A stretch of DNA of 61,543 nt from Propionibacterium australiense (GTDB taxonomy: Bacteria; Actinomycetota; Actinomycetes; Propionibacteriales; Propionibacteriaceae), in NCBI RefSeq assembly GCF_003666605.1, contig NZ_RCIV01000014.1, forward strand, positions 1-61,543. The letters run 5' to 3'. The notes beneath the pieces were generated by a model, which saw nothing but the letters and a program-made list of their open reading frames with translations, had not been told where the DNA came from and searched no databases. Of the stretch, positions 35,161 through 43,645 are shown piece after piece; position 1 is the first letter of the stretch; each line of letters opens with the position of its first letter. A program made the position numbers and the translations under genes.

Positions 35161-35196
35161 TTGAGCGTTGGTGGATGACTGAGAGGGGATGCGCCC

Positions 35197-36471
35197 ATGC
35201 TGGCTACGCCCGGCGGTGACGCCTCGGACGGCTATCTGCCGCGTTATCTGGACAGCGAGATCGAGGAGCTCCTCAACGAACTCCCGGCATTGGCCATCGA
35301 TGGCGCCAAGGGGGTCGGCAAGACCGAGACCGCCTCTCGACACGTCGACGACGTTCTCGAACTCGACTCCCCCGAGGTGCGCCAGCTCGTCGAGCTGGAC
35401 ATGACGACCCAGTTGCAACGCGCCGAGCGGTTGTGCGTGGACGAGTGGCAGAAGTACCCGCCGGTCTGGGATGGCGTGCGCAGGCTCGTCGACAAGGGCG
35501 CAGCGACCAGGTTCGTCCTGACTGGTAGCGCCACGCCGACGACCGGCGACACCCATTCAGGGGCGGGCCGTATCGTCTCGGTGCGATTGCGCCCGTTGTC
35601 GCTTGCGGAACGCAGGTCGACCACTCCGACGATCTTCCTGTCCGAGCTGTTCGCGGGAGCTGCCCGGATCGGCGGTGAGACGGACTTCCAGGCCGCCGAC
35701 TACGCACGGGAGATCTGCGCCAGCGGTCTTCCGGGGATCAACCCACTGTCGCCGCGGGCGCGCCGAGCAGCATTGGACGGTTACGTAGAGCGGATCATCG
35801 ACCGTGACATCCCCGAGCTCGGTGCCACGGTGCGCCACCCGGCCTCGCTGAGGGCATGGCTGAGCGCCTTCGCCGCGGCGTCCTCGACGACTGCTGGCCA
35901 TGCGACCCTGATGCGGGCGGTCACTCCGGGGGAGCCCGCCATGCCGGCCAGGAGCACGGCCCGGGTGTACAAGGAACTGCTGGCCAGGCTGTGGATCCTC
36001 GACCCGATTCCCGCTTGGCTGCCGACGATGGCGCCATTGTCACGTCTGACGAAGGGGGACAAGCACCAACTGTGCGATCCCGGCTTGGCGGCACACCTGT
36101 TGGGTGTCACCGAGCAGAAGCTGCTCAGCGGTGTCGCCGGCTCGGGTGAGGTTTTCGGTCAGCTCTTCGAGTCTCTGGCGGCCCTGTCCCTGCGGGCCGC
36201 GGCCAGCGGCTGTGAGGCCAAGGTGCACCACCTGCGAACACGCGACGGCGTGCACGAGGTCGACCTGATCGTCGAACGGTTCGACGGCCCGGTCATCGCC
36301 TTCGAGGTCAAACTCGCCAGGGTCGTCGGAGACCACGAGGTGCGGCACCTGAACTGGCTCGGTGACCAGCTGGGCGGCCGACTGGTGGACAAGGTGGTGC
36401 TCACCGCCGGGCGGGCCGCCTTCCGGCGCCCGGACGGTGTGGCGGTCATCCCCTTGGCGATGCTCGGCTGA
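35197..36471 (+). CDS. AAA_14/DUF4143 ATPase
   Basis: A 424-residue protein of the widespread AAA-ATPase plus DUF4143 family. The Walker A motif GAKGVGKTE lies near residue 38; the Walker B-like CVDEWQKYP and sensor TGSATP follow. The C-terminal DUF4143 part ends with a PD-(D/E)xK-like motif, VHEVDLIVERFDGPVIAFEVK. Function in general is unknown; many members are accessory and mobile. Its codon use is less extreme than that of its neighbours, and it interrupts the molybdenum gene series, which suggests acquisition. A 46-bp tandem repeat sits just upstream. Confidence 0.85.
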   Translation: MLATPGGDASDGYLPRYLDSEIEELLNELPALAIDGAKGVGKTETASRHVDDVLELDSPEVRQLVELDMTTQLQRAERLCVDEWQKYPPVWDGVRRLVDKGAATRFVLTGSATPTTGDTHSGAGRIVSVRLRPLSLAERRSTTPTIFLSELFAGAARIGGETDFQAADYAREICASGLPGINPLSPRARRAALDGYVERIIDRDIPELGATVRHPASLRAWLSAFAAASSTTAGHATLMRAVTPGEPAMPARSTARVYKELLARLWILDPIPAWLPTMAPLSRLTKGDKHQLCDPGLAAHLLGVTEQKLLSGVAGSGEVFGQLFESLAALSLRAAASGCEAKVHHLRTRDGVHEVDLIVERFDGPVIAFEVKLARVVGDHEVRHLNWLGDQLGGRLVDKVVLTAGRAAFRRPDGVAVIPLAMLG

Positions 36472-36698
36472 CCCCTGCCGTCCGGCCGACGCTGCGCTGG
36501 CCACCGAATGTGGGAACGGCCTTCGTCCAGGTCGTGTGCCGCCGCGCCGCCCCTGGCGGCCTCCGGGCGTCAAGGCGGGGTCATACCATTCCTCGGGCGG
36601 CGGCTGGCCTAAAGTGGCGATGAGGTGTGTTCGCAGCGATCCGGGCCCTGAACGCAGGTGCGACGACACATGCCCGGGGCGCGCAGAGAGGACGATAG

Positions 36699-37208
36699 AT
36701 GCCCGACCGCAACGACTTCGACCTGTCGCAGATCACCGCAGCCGTCATCGTCATGAGCGACCGGGTGATCTCGGGTGAGCGCCCGAACAGCGCAGGGGAG
36801 GCCTGCCGCGACCGGCTCCTGGCCGAGGGCCTGTCCGACGTCGCGCTCAGCGTCGTCCCCGAGCTGAGGCGCCTCCTCGACGAGGAACTTCGCGCGGCGA
36901 TCACCGCCGGCCGGCGCCTCGTCATCGTGCTGGGCGGCACCGGGTTCCGCCACAACAACGACGCCCCCGAGGCCATCCGTGAGCTGGTCGAGGTGGAACT
37001 GCCCGGCGTCGCCGAACTGATCCGCGCCCACGGTGCGGAGCACAGCCCGCTGGCCCCGCTCTCACGCGAGGTCGTCGGCGTCACCGGCAAGGACCCCGAC
37101 GCGGCCCTGCTCCTCTGCTCACCCGGCTCCAAGGGCGGCATGAACGACACGCTCGACGTCCTGCTGCCGCTGCTGCGCCACGTCTACATCCAGCTCGCCG
37201 AGAGCTGA
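36699..37208 (+). CDS. Second MogA/MoaB-family protein, diverged
   Basis: A 169-residue member of the MogA/MoaB/MoCF-binding family. The strand AAVIVMSDRVISGERPNSAG and the end LLCSPGSKGGMNDTLDVL fit, but the molybdopterin loop is GGTGFRHNNDAPEAI. The usual Arg-Asp-x-Thr-Pro-Glu-Ala becomes Asn-Asn-Asp-Ala-Pro-Glu-Ala, so catalysis may differ from the copy at 17.9 kb. GGACGATAG precedes the ATG. It lies between the ATPase and the TOBE regulator on the plus strand. Confidence 0.8.
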   Translation: MPDRNDFDLSQITAAVIVMSDRVISGERPNSAGEACRDRLLAEGLSDVALSVVPELRRLLDEELRAAITAGRRLVIVLGGTGFRHNNDAPEAIRELVEVELPGVAELIRAHGAEHSPLAPLSREVVGVTGKDPDAALLLCSPGSKGGMNDTLDVLLPLLRHVYIQLAES

Positions 37209-37281
37209 ACTACACCGGGGCTCAGAATGAGCCCGATGAACGACGTGTCGACGTAGTGGATCACACTTCCTCACGATCTTC

Positions 37282-37299
37282 CTTGAGCAGTTGCTCAAG
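37282..37299. promoter_or_regulatory. 18-bp palindrome upstream of the TOBE regulator
   Basis: CTTGAGCAGTTGCTCAAG has perfect 8-bp arms around GT. It lies 74 bp after the MogA/MoaB stop and about 200 bp before the regulator start. It may be a short terminator or an operator. The rest of the 288-bp interval shows no gene. Confidence 0.35.
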
Positions 37300-37484
37300 T
37301 GTCACGCCTGACGGCATCGAGTGCCGGGCCCATGGGGTGTGGGTTCTTCGCTGGGGATTTGTGGCTCTGCCCTCGCGGACGAGGCGTTCAAAAGGAGTCG
37401 GAGCCGAGCGCCGAAGCGGGGAGCGGCAGGGCGCCTTGTCGATCCGCTGATGCGGGTCAAACTCGCGGAATCATCCGATTTTGC

Positions 37485-37490
37485 TATGGT
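37485..37490 (+). promoter_or_regulatory. Extended -10 promoter, probable leaderless start
   Basis: TGCTATGGT contains an extended -10 (TG at 37482-37483, TATGGT at 37485-37490). The GTG at 37497 begins seven bases later, where transcription should start, and there is no ribosome-binding site before it. This suggests a leaderless mRNA for the TOBE regulator. Confidence 0.4.
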
Positions 37491-37496
37491 TTCTTC

Positions 37497-37904
37497 GTGC
37501 CAATGCATCGCATTTCCGACATCAGCAGGCTGCTCGGGGTCTCGGACGACACGGTGCGCCGCTGGATCAGCACCGGCCTCGTGCAGGCTTGCCAGGACGA
37601 CCAGCACGTGCTGCGCGTCGACGGCGCCTCGCTGGCCGAGCACCTGCTCGCCCAGCAGCACGACCACGCCGGCCTCGAGGACGGCTCACGGTTCCAGTCG
37701 GCGCGCAACCACATCCAGGGCATCGTCACCGCCATCAAGTCCGACCCGGTCATGAGCCAGGTCGACCTCGTGAGCGGAAACTCCCGCATCGTCTCGCTCA
37801 TCTCCACCGAGGCCGTCGAGGCCCTCGGGCTCGAGGTGGGTTCCATCGCGGTGGCCCAGGTGAAGGCGACCAACGTCTCCCTCGAACTGCCCGTCACCGC
37901 CTAG
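37497..37904 (+). CDS. MerR-like helix-turn-helix/TOBE molybdate-responsive regulator
   Basis: A protein of about 135 residues. The N-terminal helix-turn-helix is excisionase/MerR-like (ISDISRLLGVSDDTVRRWIS). The C-terminal TOBE/Mop domain (SARNHIQGIVTAIKSDPVMS, ending SIAVAQVKATNVSLEL) binds molybdate in related proteins. This layout is common in actinobacteria directly upstream of modABC, where it should sense molybdate and control uptake. The start is either GTG 37497, probably leaderless, or ATG 37503. It is followed by modA after 134 bp. Confidence 0.85.
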   Translation: MPMHRISDISRLLGVSDDTVRRWISTGLVQACQDDQHVLRVDGASLAEHLLAQQHDHAGLEDGSRFQSARNHIQGIVTAIKSDPVMSQVDLVSGNSRIVSLISTEAVEALGLEVGSIAVAQVKATNVSLELPVTA

Positions 37905-38038
37905 CGCCGTCCAGACCCGGACCGCCGATACCGCACCGCCCGGCCGTAGACGGCTCACCGGAGCACCGTCGCTGCGGCCGGTTCGCCACCGACGTCGCAC
38001 AGCCCCGCAGCACGGGACACTCACACCCAAGGAGCACC

Positions 38039-38818
38039 ATGAGACTCTCCCACCGCATCGGGGCCGCCGGCCTCGCCGTCGCACTCGCCGCGGCCCTGGC
38101 CGGCTGCTCGTCCGAGGACTCGGCCTCGGACTCCTCTGCGGCAAAGACCACTGTCCTCACCGTCTACGCCGCCGCCTCGCTGACGGCCGGCTACGACGAG
38201 ATGGCCGCCGCCTTCGAGGCCGAGCATCCCGGCGTCGACGTCCAGTTCAACTACGCCGGCTCCCAGACCCTCGTCGACCAGCTCATCCAGGGCGCCCCCG
38301 CCGACGTGCTGGCCACCGCCAACACCTCGACGATGCGCAAGGCCGTCGACGCCGGCGCCGTCGGCGAGACCACCGAGTTCGCCACCAATGTCCTCACGCT
38401 CATCACACCCGCCGGAAACCCGGCCGGTGTCACGGGGCTGGACGACTCGCTCGACGCCGCGCAGCTCGTCATCTGCGCGCCCGAGGTGCCCTGCGGCTCG
38501 GCCATCCGGCAGCTGACCGAGTTGCTCGGCGTCACCCTCAACCCGGTGAGCGAGGAGCAGCAGGTCACCGATGTGGTCGGCAAGGTCACCAGTGGTGAGG
38601 CCACCGCCGGAATCGTCTACCGCACCGACGCCATGGAGGCCGGCGAGCAGGTCACCGAGGTGCCGATCGAGGGCGCCGACCAGGTCGTCAACCACTACCC
38701 GATCGCCACCGTCAACGAGAGCGAGCACGCCGAGCTGGCCCAGCAGTTCGTCGACCACGTGCTCTCCGAGGCGGGGCAGGCCACGTTGAGCAAGTACGGC
38801 TTCAGCCCGGCCGCCTGA
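38039..38818 (+). CDS. modA: Molybdate-binding lipoprotein of the ABC importer
   Basis: A 259-residue lipoprotein (signal ending AAALAGCSS, lipid on Cys24) of the ModA/WtpA family. It captures molybdate or tungstate outside the cell. Family segments are TVYAAASLTAGYDEMAAAFE, FNYAGSQTLVDQLIQGAPAD and GKVTSGEATAGIVYRTDA. AAGGAG lies before the ATG. It is followed 37 bp later by the fused permease/ATPase gene. Confidence 0.94.
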   Translation: MRLSHRIGAAGLAVALAAALAGCSSEDSASDSSAAKTTVLTVYAAASLTAGYDEMAAAFEAEHPGVDVQFNYAGSQTLVDQLIQGAPADVLATANTSTMRKAVDAGAVGETTEFATNVLTLITPAGNPAGVTGLDDSLDAAQLVICAPEVPCGSAIRQLTELLGVTLNPVSEEQQVTDVVGKVTSGEATAGIVYRTDAMEAGEQVTEVPIEGADQVVNHYPIATVNESEHAELAQQFVDHVLSEAGQATLSKYGFSPAA

Positions 38819-38855
38819 CGGCGGCCCGGACGCAACGACCCGAGAAGAACAGGCA

Positions 38856-40814
38856 GTGAGAGCACGGTCCCGGCGCGCCGCACCGTCCGTCCCGGTACCG
38901 GCCTGGCTGGCGGTGCTGGCCGCGCTCGGCGTGCTCTACCTGGTGATCCCACTCGCCGGCATGGGCGCAGCCGTGCCCTGGGGGCGGTTCGGTGAGCTCA
39001 TCGCCGGTGAGGCATCCCGGGACGCCCTCTGGCTGAGCCTGCGCACCTGCGCGGCCGCGACCGTCATCGACCTCGTACTCGGCGTGCCGCTGGCGGTCGT
39101 GCTGTCCAGATCCTGGCGTGGGGTACGAGTCGCCCGCATCCTCGTCGCCCTGCCCCTGTCGCTGCCGCCGGTCGTCGCGGGCCTGGCGCTGCTGGCCACC
39201 TTCGGGCGTCGCGGTCTGGTCGGGCAGGTGCTCGAAGGGGCCTGGGGCGTCCGGGTCGGCTTCACGACGCTGGCCGTCGTCATGGCGCAGGTCTTCGTCT
39301 CGCTGCCCTTCCTCGTCATCACCCTCGAGGCCGCCCTGCGGTCCCGCCCGCCGGGGCTGGCCGAGACGGCCGCGTCGCTCGGCGCCGGACCCACCAGGGT
39401 GCTGCGCACGGTCACGCTGCCCCTCGTCGCTCCGGCCCTGGCCCGAGGCACCGCGCTGTCGCTGGCCCGCTGCCTGGGCGAGTTCGGGGCGACACTCACC
39501 TTCGCCGGTTCGCTGCAGGGCGTCACCCGCACCCTGCCGCTGCAGATCTACCTGGCCCGTGAGACCGACTCCGACAACGCCCTGGCGCTCGGTGCCCTGC
39601 TCGTCGTCGTGGCCGCCCTCGTCGTCGCCGTCACCGAGTGGACGCCCGGGCGCCGCAGCGCCTCGGTGAGCGAGGGGGAGCAGGCTGCCGCCGGGCCGAT
39701 CGGCGGCGGACCGGCCCGCCGCCTGCCCGCCGCGCCGGTCAGCGTCGACGGGGGCCTGTCGGCCAGGGACTGGCGCATGAGACTGCGGATCCCCGCCGGG
39801 CAGGTGCTCGCGGTCATGGGCCACAACGGCTCGGGCAAGTCGACGCTCGCCGAGATCGTCGCCGGCCGACTCCGCCTGGACAGCGGCGCCCTGCGCATCG
39901 GCGACCGGCTCGTCGACGGTGAACGCAGCTTCGTCGAGGCCCGCCGCCGCGGCGTGACGATACTCGGCCAGGACCCGCACGTCTTTGCCCACATGAGCGT
40001 GCTCGACAACGTCGCCTTCCCGCTGCGCTGCCGGGGCGTGCCGCGGCGCCGGGCCCGGCAGGGCGCGGCCGAGCAGCTCGCCGCGGTCGGCTGCGCGCAC
40101 CTGGCGGCCCGCCGCGGCTCCCAGCTGTCCGGGGGCCAGGCGGCGCGTGTCGCCCTGGCCAGGGCACTGGCCCTCGAACCGGCCGTCCTCATCCTGGACG
40201 AGCCGACCGCCGCCCTCGACGTCGAGGCGTCCTCCCACGTCACCCGGGTGCTCGCCGCCCGCCTGGCCGGGGCGGGCACGACGACGATACTCGTCACCCA
40301 CGACGTACTGGAGGCCCTCGAACTGGCCGACGCCATGATCGTCCTCGACCACGGCCGGCTCGTCGAGCAGGGCGAACCGGCCCGGCTGCTCGCCCGCCCG
40401 GCAAGCGCCTTCACCGCCCGGCTGGCCGGGCTCAACATCGTCGACGGCCCGCTCGTCGTGGGCGACGACGGGCTGCCCGGGGTGGCCGTCGGAGACCGCC
40501 GGCTCGTCGCCGCGCGGTTGCCCGAGGGGGTCTCGCTCACGGCGGGGGACCGCGTCGCCATGGTCTTCGCCCCCGAGGCGGTCAGCCTGTACACCGAGCC
40601 GCCGTCCGGGTCCCCGCGCAGTGCCCTGCCGGGGTCCGTCGAGGCGGCCGACGAGGCGGGCGGGCTCGTCAGCGTCCGGCTGGGGCTGGACGGCGGCGCC
40701 GACATCCGCGCCCGGGTGACGACCGCGGCCTGGGCCGAACTCGGCGCCCCGGCTGGCGGCCGGCTGTGGGCCGTCGTCAAGGCCACCCAGGTGCGGGCCG
40801 TGCCGCTGGCGTGA
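38856..40814 (+). CDS. modBC: Fused molybdate ABC permease and ATPase
   Basis: A 652-residue fusion of ModB and ModC. Residues about 1-270 form a permease with five or six helices and the EAA-type loop LAETAASLGAGPTRVLRTV. Residues about 290-500 form an ABC ATPase with Walker A GHNGSGKST (near 321), signature LSGGQAARVALARAL (near 423) and Walker B VLILDEPTAALD. The C-terminus (about 560-652) is a TOBE-type molybdate-binding domain. The start is GTG at 38856. Fused modBC genes are known in some actinobacteria, so the fusion is informative but not unique. Confidence 0.92.
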   Translation: MRARSRRAAPSVPVPAWLAVLAALGVLYLVIPLAGMGAAVPWGRFGELIAGEASRDALWLSLRTCAAATVIDLVLGVPLAVVLSRSWRGVRVARILVALPLSLPPVVAGLALLATFGRRGLVGQVLEGAWGVRVGFTTLAVVMAQVFVSLPFLVITLEAALRSRPPGLAETAASLGAGPTRVLRTVTLPLVAPALARGTALSLARCLGEFGATLTFAGSLQGVTRTLPLQIYLARETDSDNALALGALLVVVAALVVAVTEWTPGRRSASVSEGEQAAAGPIGGGPARRLPAAPVSVDGGLSARDWRMRLRIPAGQVLAVMGHNGSGKSTLAEIVAGRLRLDSGALRIGDRLVDGERSFVEARRRGVTILGQDPHVFAHMSVLDNVAFPLRCRGVPRRRARQGAAEQLAAVGCAHLAARRGSQLSGGQAARVALARALALEPAVLILDEPTAALDVEASSHVTRVLAARLAGAGTTTILVTHDVLEALELADAMIVLDHGRLVEQGEPARLLARPASAFTARLAGLNIVDGPLVVGDDGLPGVAVGDRRLVAARLPEGVSLTAGDRVAMVFAPEAVSLYTEPPSGSPRSALPGSVEAADEAGGLVSVRLGLDGGADIRARVTTAAWAELGAPAGGRLWAVVKATQVRAVPLA

Positions 40815-40840
40815 ACCGTTCCCGCCGGCCCAGCTATGCT

Positions 40841-40859
40841 GGTAATAAGAATCATTATT
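40841..40859 (+). promoter_or_regulatory. Fur-like box upstream of the metallophore-type cassette
   Basis: GGTAATAAGAATCATTATT matches 15 of 19 positions of the classical Fur consensus and is immediately preceded by TATGCT, a -10-like hexamer. It is one of very few AT-rich stretches in the region. The 316 bp between it and the binding-protein gene (40860-41175) would be a long leader and hold no convincing gene. Confidence 0.6.
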
Positions 40860-41175
40860 GTTTGAGTCGCTGGGTGCCCTTCCCCGAGCCTGGGCGGCGG
40901 CCCCTCGCTGCGCAGGTGAACGGCCCGACAGCGCGAGAGCGCCCACGGGGCATGGAGGCGAACGGTCAGAACATGTCGTGTGCGAAATCAGTCGCGATGG
41001 GCCGAACGCTGAAGAACCATGCCCGGGCATCGTCGACCGGGCCTTCCTCTGCCGTGCTGAGAACCGCGACGCAGCCCGTGGGTCCCGCAAGGGTCGTCGA
41101 TGCGGGGGCTCATGTGCGAGTCATCAGCGTCCTGGCGCCTCGACCCCCCTGCCACAGGAGAAGAACAGGAGAACC

Positions 41176-42696
41176 ATGCCCACCTCGCTATCGCGCCGCC
41201 GTCTCATCCTCGGATTCGGTGTGGCGGCCTCGCTGACCATGCTGCCGACGGCCTGCAGCGGCAACCGTTCCGATGACACGATGAGCGGCGGCACCGTCCG
41301 CTTCGGCGCCATCACCTCGGGCGGAACCCCGGTCGCCGACCCCCATGGCGCACTCTTCAACGAGTCCGACTGGGTCCGTCACACCGCCGTCTACGACACC
41401 CTCACCCATCGGGACGAGAAGGGACGACCGGTCCCGGCCCTGGCCGCCTCGTGGCAGGCATCCGAGGACGCCACAGAATGGACCTTCACCCTCCGTGACG
41501 ACGCCGTGTTCAGCGACGGCAGCGCTGTCACCGCCGCGGATGCCCTCTACAGCATCGGGCGCGTGGTCGGCAAGAGCGCAGAGAACGGCGCCCGGCTCGG
41601 CACCATCGACATCGACAGGAGCAGGGCCGCCGATGAGACGACCCTCGTGCTCGTCACGACGACTCCCGACTCCCAGCTGCCGCTGGCCCTCGCTCTCGGA
41701 AGCTTCGTCGTCAAGGACGGCACGACCGACTTCGGTACGCCGATCGGCTCGGGCCCCTTCGTCCTCAAGAGCCTGGACGACCAGGGCGCCGTGCTCGAAC
41801 CGCACGAGAAGTGGTGGGGAGGCGCCCCGGGAGTCGACGCCCTCGAGATCCGAGGCTTCGCCGATCCCCAGGCGATGGCCCAGGCGGTCACTGGCGGCAG
41901 CATCGACGTCGCCTCAGGAGTGCAGCCGGCCAGCGTCAAGGCCGCCACCTCTGATTCGGTCAAGGTCGACACCCTGTCCGTGTCGGAGTGCTTCCCCCTG
42001 CTCATGCGCGTCGACACCGAGCCGTTCAAAGACAACAGAGTGCGCGAAGCGATCAAGCTGGCCGTGGACCGGCCGGCCCTCGTGGAGCAGGTCTACCTCG
42101 GCTACGGCAGCGTCGGGCGCGACATGATCCGCAAGGACGGACCCGACGTGCCCGCCGACGTCCCCGAGGTCACCAGGGATGTGGCCAGGGCCAAGCAGCT
42201 GCTGACCGAGGCCGGCCACCCCGAGGGTTTCAGCACGGTGCTCCACACGACCACCGCATACCCGGCCATGGTGCCGCTGGCGACCCTCGTCAAGGAACAG
42301 CTCGCCGAAGCGGGGATCACGGTCGAGATCGAGCAGCACACGCCCGACACCTACTGGACGTCCGCCTACACGGTGGAGCCCTTCACCGTCGGCTACTACG
42401 CGTCATCGGCGACATTCGCGGGGCTGGTGCGCGCCACGGTCCTGAGCAGCGCCTCCTACTCGGAGACCGGCTGGCGCGACGAGGCCTTCGACGCAGGCTA
42501 TGAGCAGGCGATGTCGACCACCGACGAGGACGAGCGGAACGAACTCCTCGCCGGCCTGCATCGCAGGATGGCCGGCGAGGGCGGCTGGCTGGTGTGGGGC
42601 TTCGGGGACCGCCTCACCCTGTACCGCGACACCGTCTCCGGTCTGCCCTCCGGCGGCGAGCAGTTCGATCTGAGCAGGATCAGCGTTGGCGGCTGA
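41176..42696 (+). CDS. DppA/OppA-family substrate-binding lipoprotein
   Basis: A 506-residue extracytoplasmic binding protein of ABC family 5 (peptide/nickel/opine-metallophore type). The N-terminus SRRRLILGFG is a twin-arginine motif and the lipobox is LPTAC, so it is likely a TAT-exported lipoprotein. Family motifs include LAASWQASEDATEWTFTLRD, FSDGSAVTAADALYSI and VREAIKLAVDRPALVEQVYL. AGGAG precedes the ATG. A Fur-like box stands upstream and the permease start overlaps its stop. Nickel, a metallophore complex or peptide are possible ligands. Confidence 0.88.
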   Translation: MPTSLSRRRLILGFGVAASLTMLPTACSGNRSDDTMSGGTVRFGAITSGGTPVADPHGALFNESDWVRHTAVYDTLTHRDEKGRPVPALAASWQASEDATEWTFTLRDDAVFSDGSAVTAADALYSIGRVVGKSAENGARLGTIDIDRSRAADETTLVLVTTTPDSQLPLALALGSFVVKDGTTDFGTPIGSGPFVLKSLDDQGAVLEPHEKWWGGAPGVDALEIRGFADPQAMAQAVTGGSIDVASGVQPASVKAATSDSVKVDTLSVSECFPLLMRVDTEPFKDNRVREAIKLAVDRPALVEQVYLGYGSVGRDMIRKDGPDVPADVPEVTRDVARAKQLLTEAGHPEGFSTVLHTTTAYPAMVPLATLVKEQLAEAGITVEIEQHTPDTYWTSAYTVEPFTVGYYASSATFAGLVRATVLSSASYSETGWRDEAFDAGYEQAMSTTDEDERNELLAGLHRRMAGEGGWLVWGFGDRLTLYRDTVSGLPSGGEQFDLSRISVGG

Positions 42697-43645
42697 GCCG
42701 CCGCGCGGCCTGCGCGGGATCGTCTCGCCCGTGCTCCGCTGGGCCGGGGGCATGGTCGTCGTGATGTCGGTCCTCTTCCTGCTCACCGAGGCCCTGCCCG
42801 GCGACTACGCGGACGTGGTCGCCGGGGCGGACCGGTCGGGAGCCGAACGGGTGCGCGAGCAGCAGGGGCTCGACGCGCCGGTGCTCGTCCGGCTAGGACG
42901 CTGGTGGTGGGGTGTGCTGCGTGGCGATCTCGGCCTCAGCCTCATCGACGCCCAGCCGGTGCTTCCCAAGGTGGTGAGCCGTTTCACGGCGACAGCGAGC
43001 ATCGCCCTGCCCGCAGCGGTCCTGGCGGCAGTGGCCGCCGTCGGGCTGGCGCTGTTGCTGGCTTGGTGGCGGGGGCGTCCCGGCGGCGCGCGGCTCGCCG
43101 CCACGGTCGCCGTCGTCGCCGGCCTGCCGGAGATCGTCCTCGTCATCGGTCTCGTCCTGCTCTTCTCCATCGCCCTTGGCCTGCTGCCGCCCGTGTCACT
43201 GCTCACCCCGGGCGCGTCGCCCTGGCACAGTCCCGAGATCCTCGTGCTGCCCGTCCTGGCGCTGGCCATCCCCGTGGCGGCCTGGGGCGCCCAGATGATG
43301 CGGGGCAGCGCTGACGACGTGCTCTCCAGCGACATCGTGACGAGCGCCAGGAGGCGCGGGGTGCCCGCTCCGGCGATCATCGGGCGGCACGTGCTGTCCA
43401 GATGGCGGGGCCCGCTGGTCCAGACCACCGCCTATCTGACGGCGGGCATCCTCGGGGGTAGCGTCGTCGTCGAGACGATGTTTGCCTATCCGGGGCTGGG
43501 CCAGGCCATGGCCGCTGCGGTCGCGTCCCGTGACATGCCGATGGTGCAGGGCTGCGGTCTCATCGTCGTCGGGATCTCCCTGGCCCTGCTGACCGGCGCC
43601 GACATCGTCGTGGAGCATGCCGAGAGGCACGACAATGGGTGCTAG
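42686..43645 (+). CDS. DppB-family ABC permease
   Basis: A 319-residue inner-membrane permease of the DppB/NikB type with about six helices. The N-terminal GGMVVVMSVLFLLTEALPGD is typical, as is the EAA loop (VTSARRRGVPAPAIIGRHVL) and the following ETMFAYPGLGQAM. The start is TTG at 42686, overlapping the binding-protein stop, and its own stop overlaps the next gene, so translation is coupled throughout. Confidence 0.9.
   Translation: MAAEPPRGLRGIVSPVLRWAGGMVVVMSVLFLLTEALPGDYADVVAGADRSGAERVREQQGLDAPVLVRLGRWWWGVLRGDLGLSLIDAQPVLPKVVSRFTATASIALPAAVLAAVAAVGLALLLAWWRGRPGGARLAATVAVVAGLPEIVLVIGLVLLFSIALGLLPPVSLLTPGASPWHSPEILVLPVLALAIPVAAWGAQMMRGSADDVLSSDIVTSARRRGVPAPAIIGRHVLSRWRGPLVQTTAYLTAGILGGSVVVETMFAYPGLGQAMAAAVASRDMPMVQGCGLIVVGISLALLTGADIVVEHAERHDNGC

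Noticed and set aside
37259-37330. Short minus-strand frame MPSGVTLEQLLKEDREEV as an antitoxin fragment
   Set aside because: Only 18 residues, no ribosome-binding site and no partner; the palindrome within it explains the apparent pattern.
40952-41236. Possible 95-residue gene between the Fur-like box and the binding-protein gene
   Set aside because: It overlaps the true start of the lipoprotein by 60 bp, has no clear ribosome-binding site and an unnatural composition; more likely untranslated leader.
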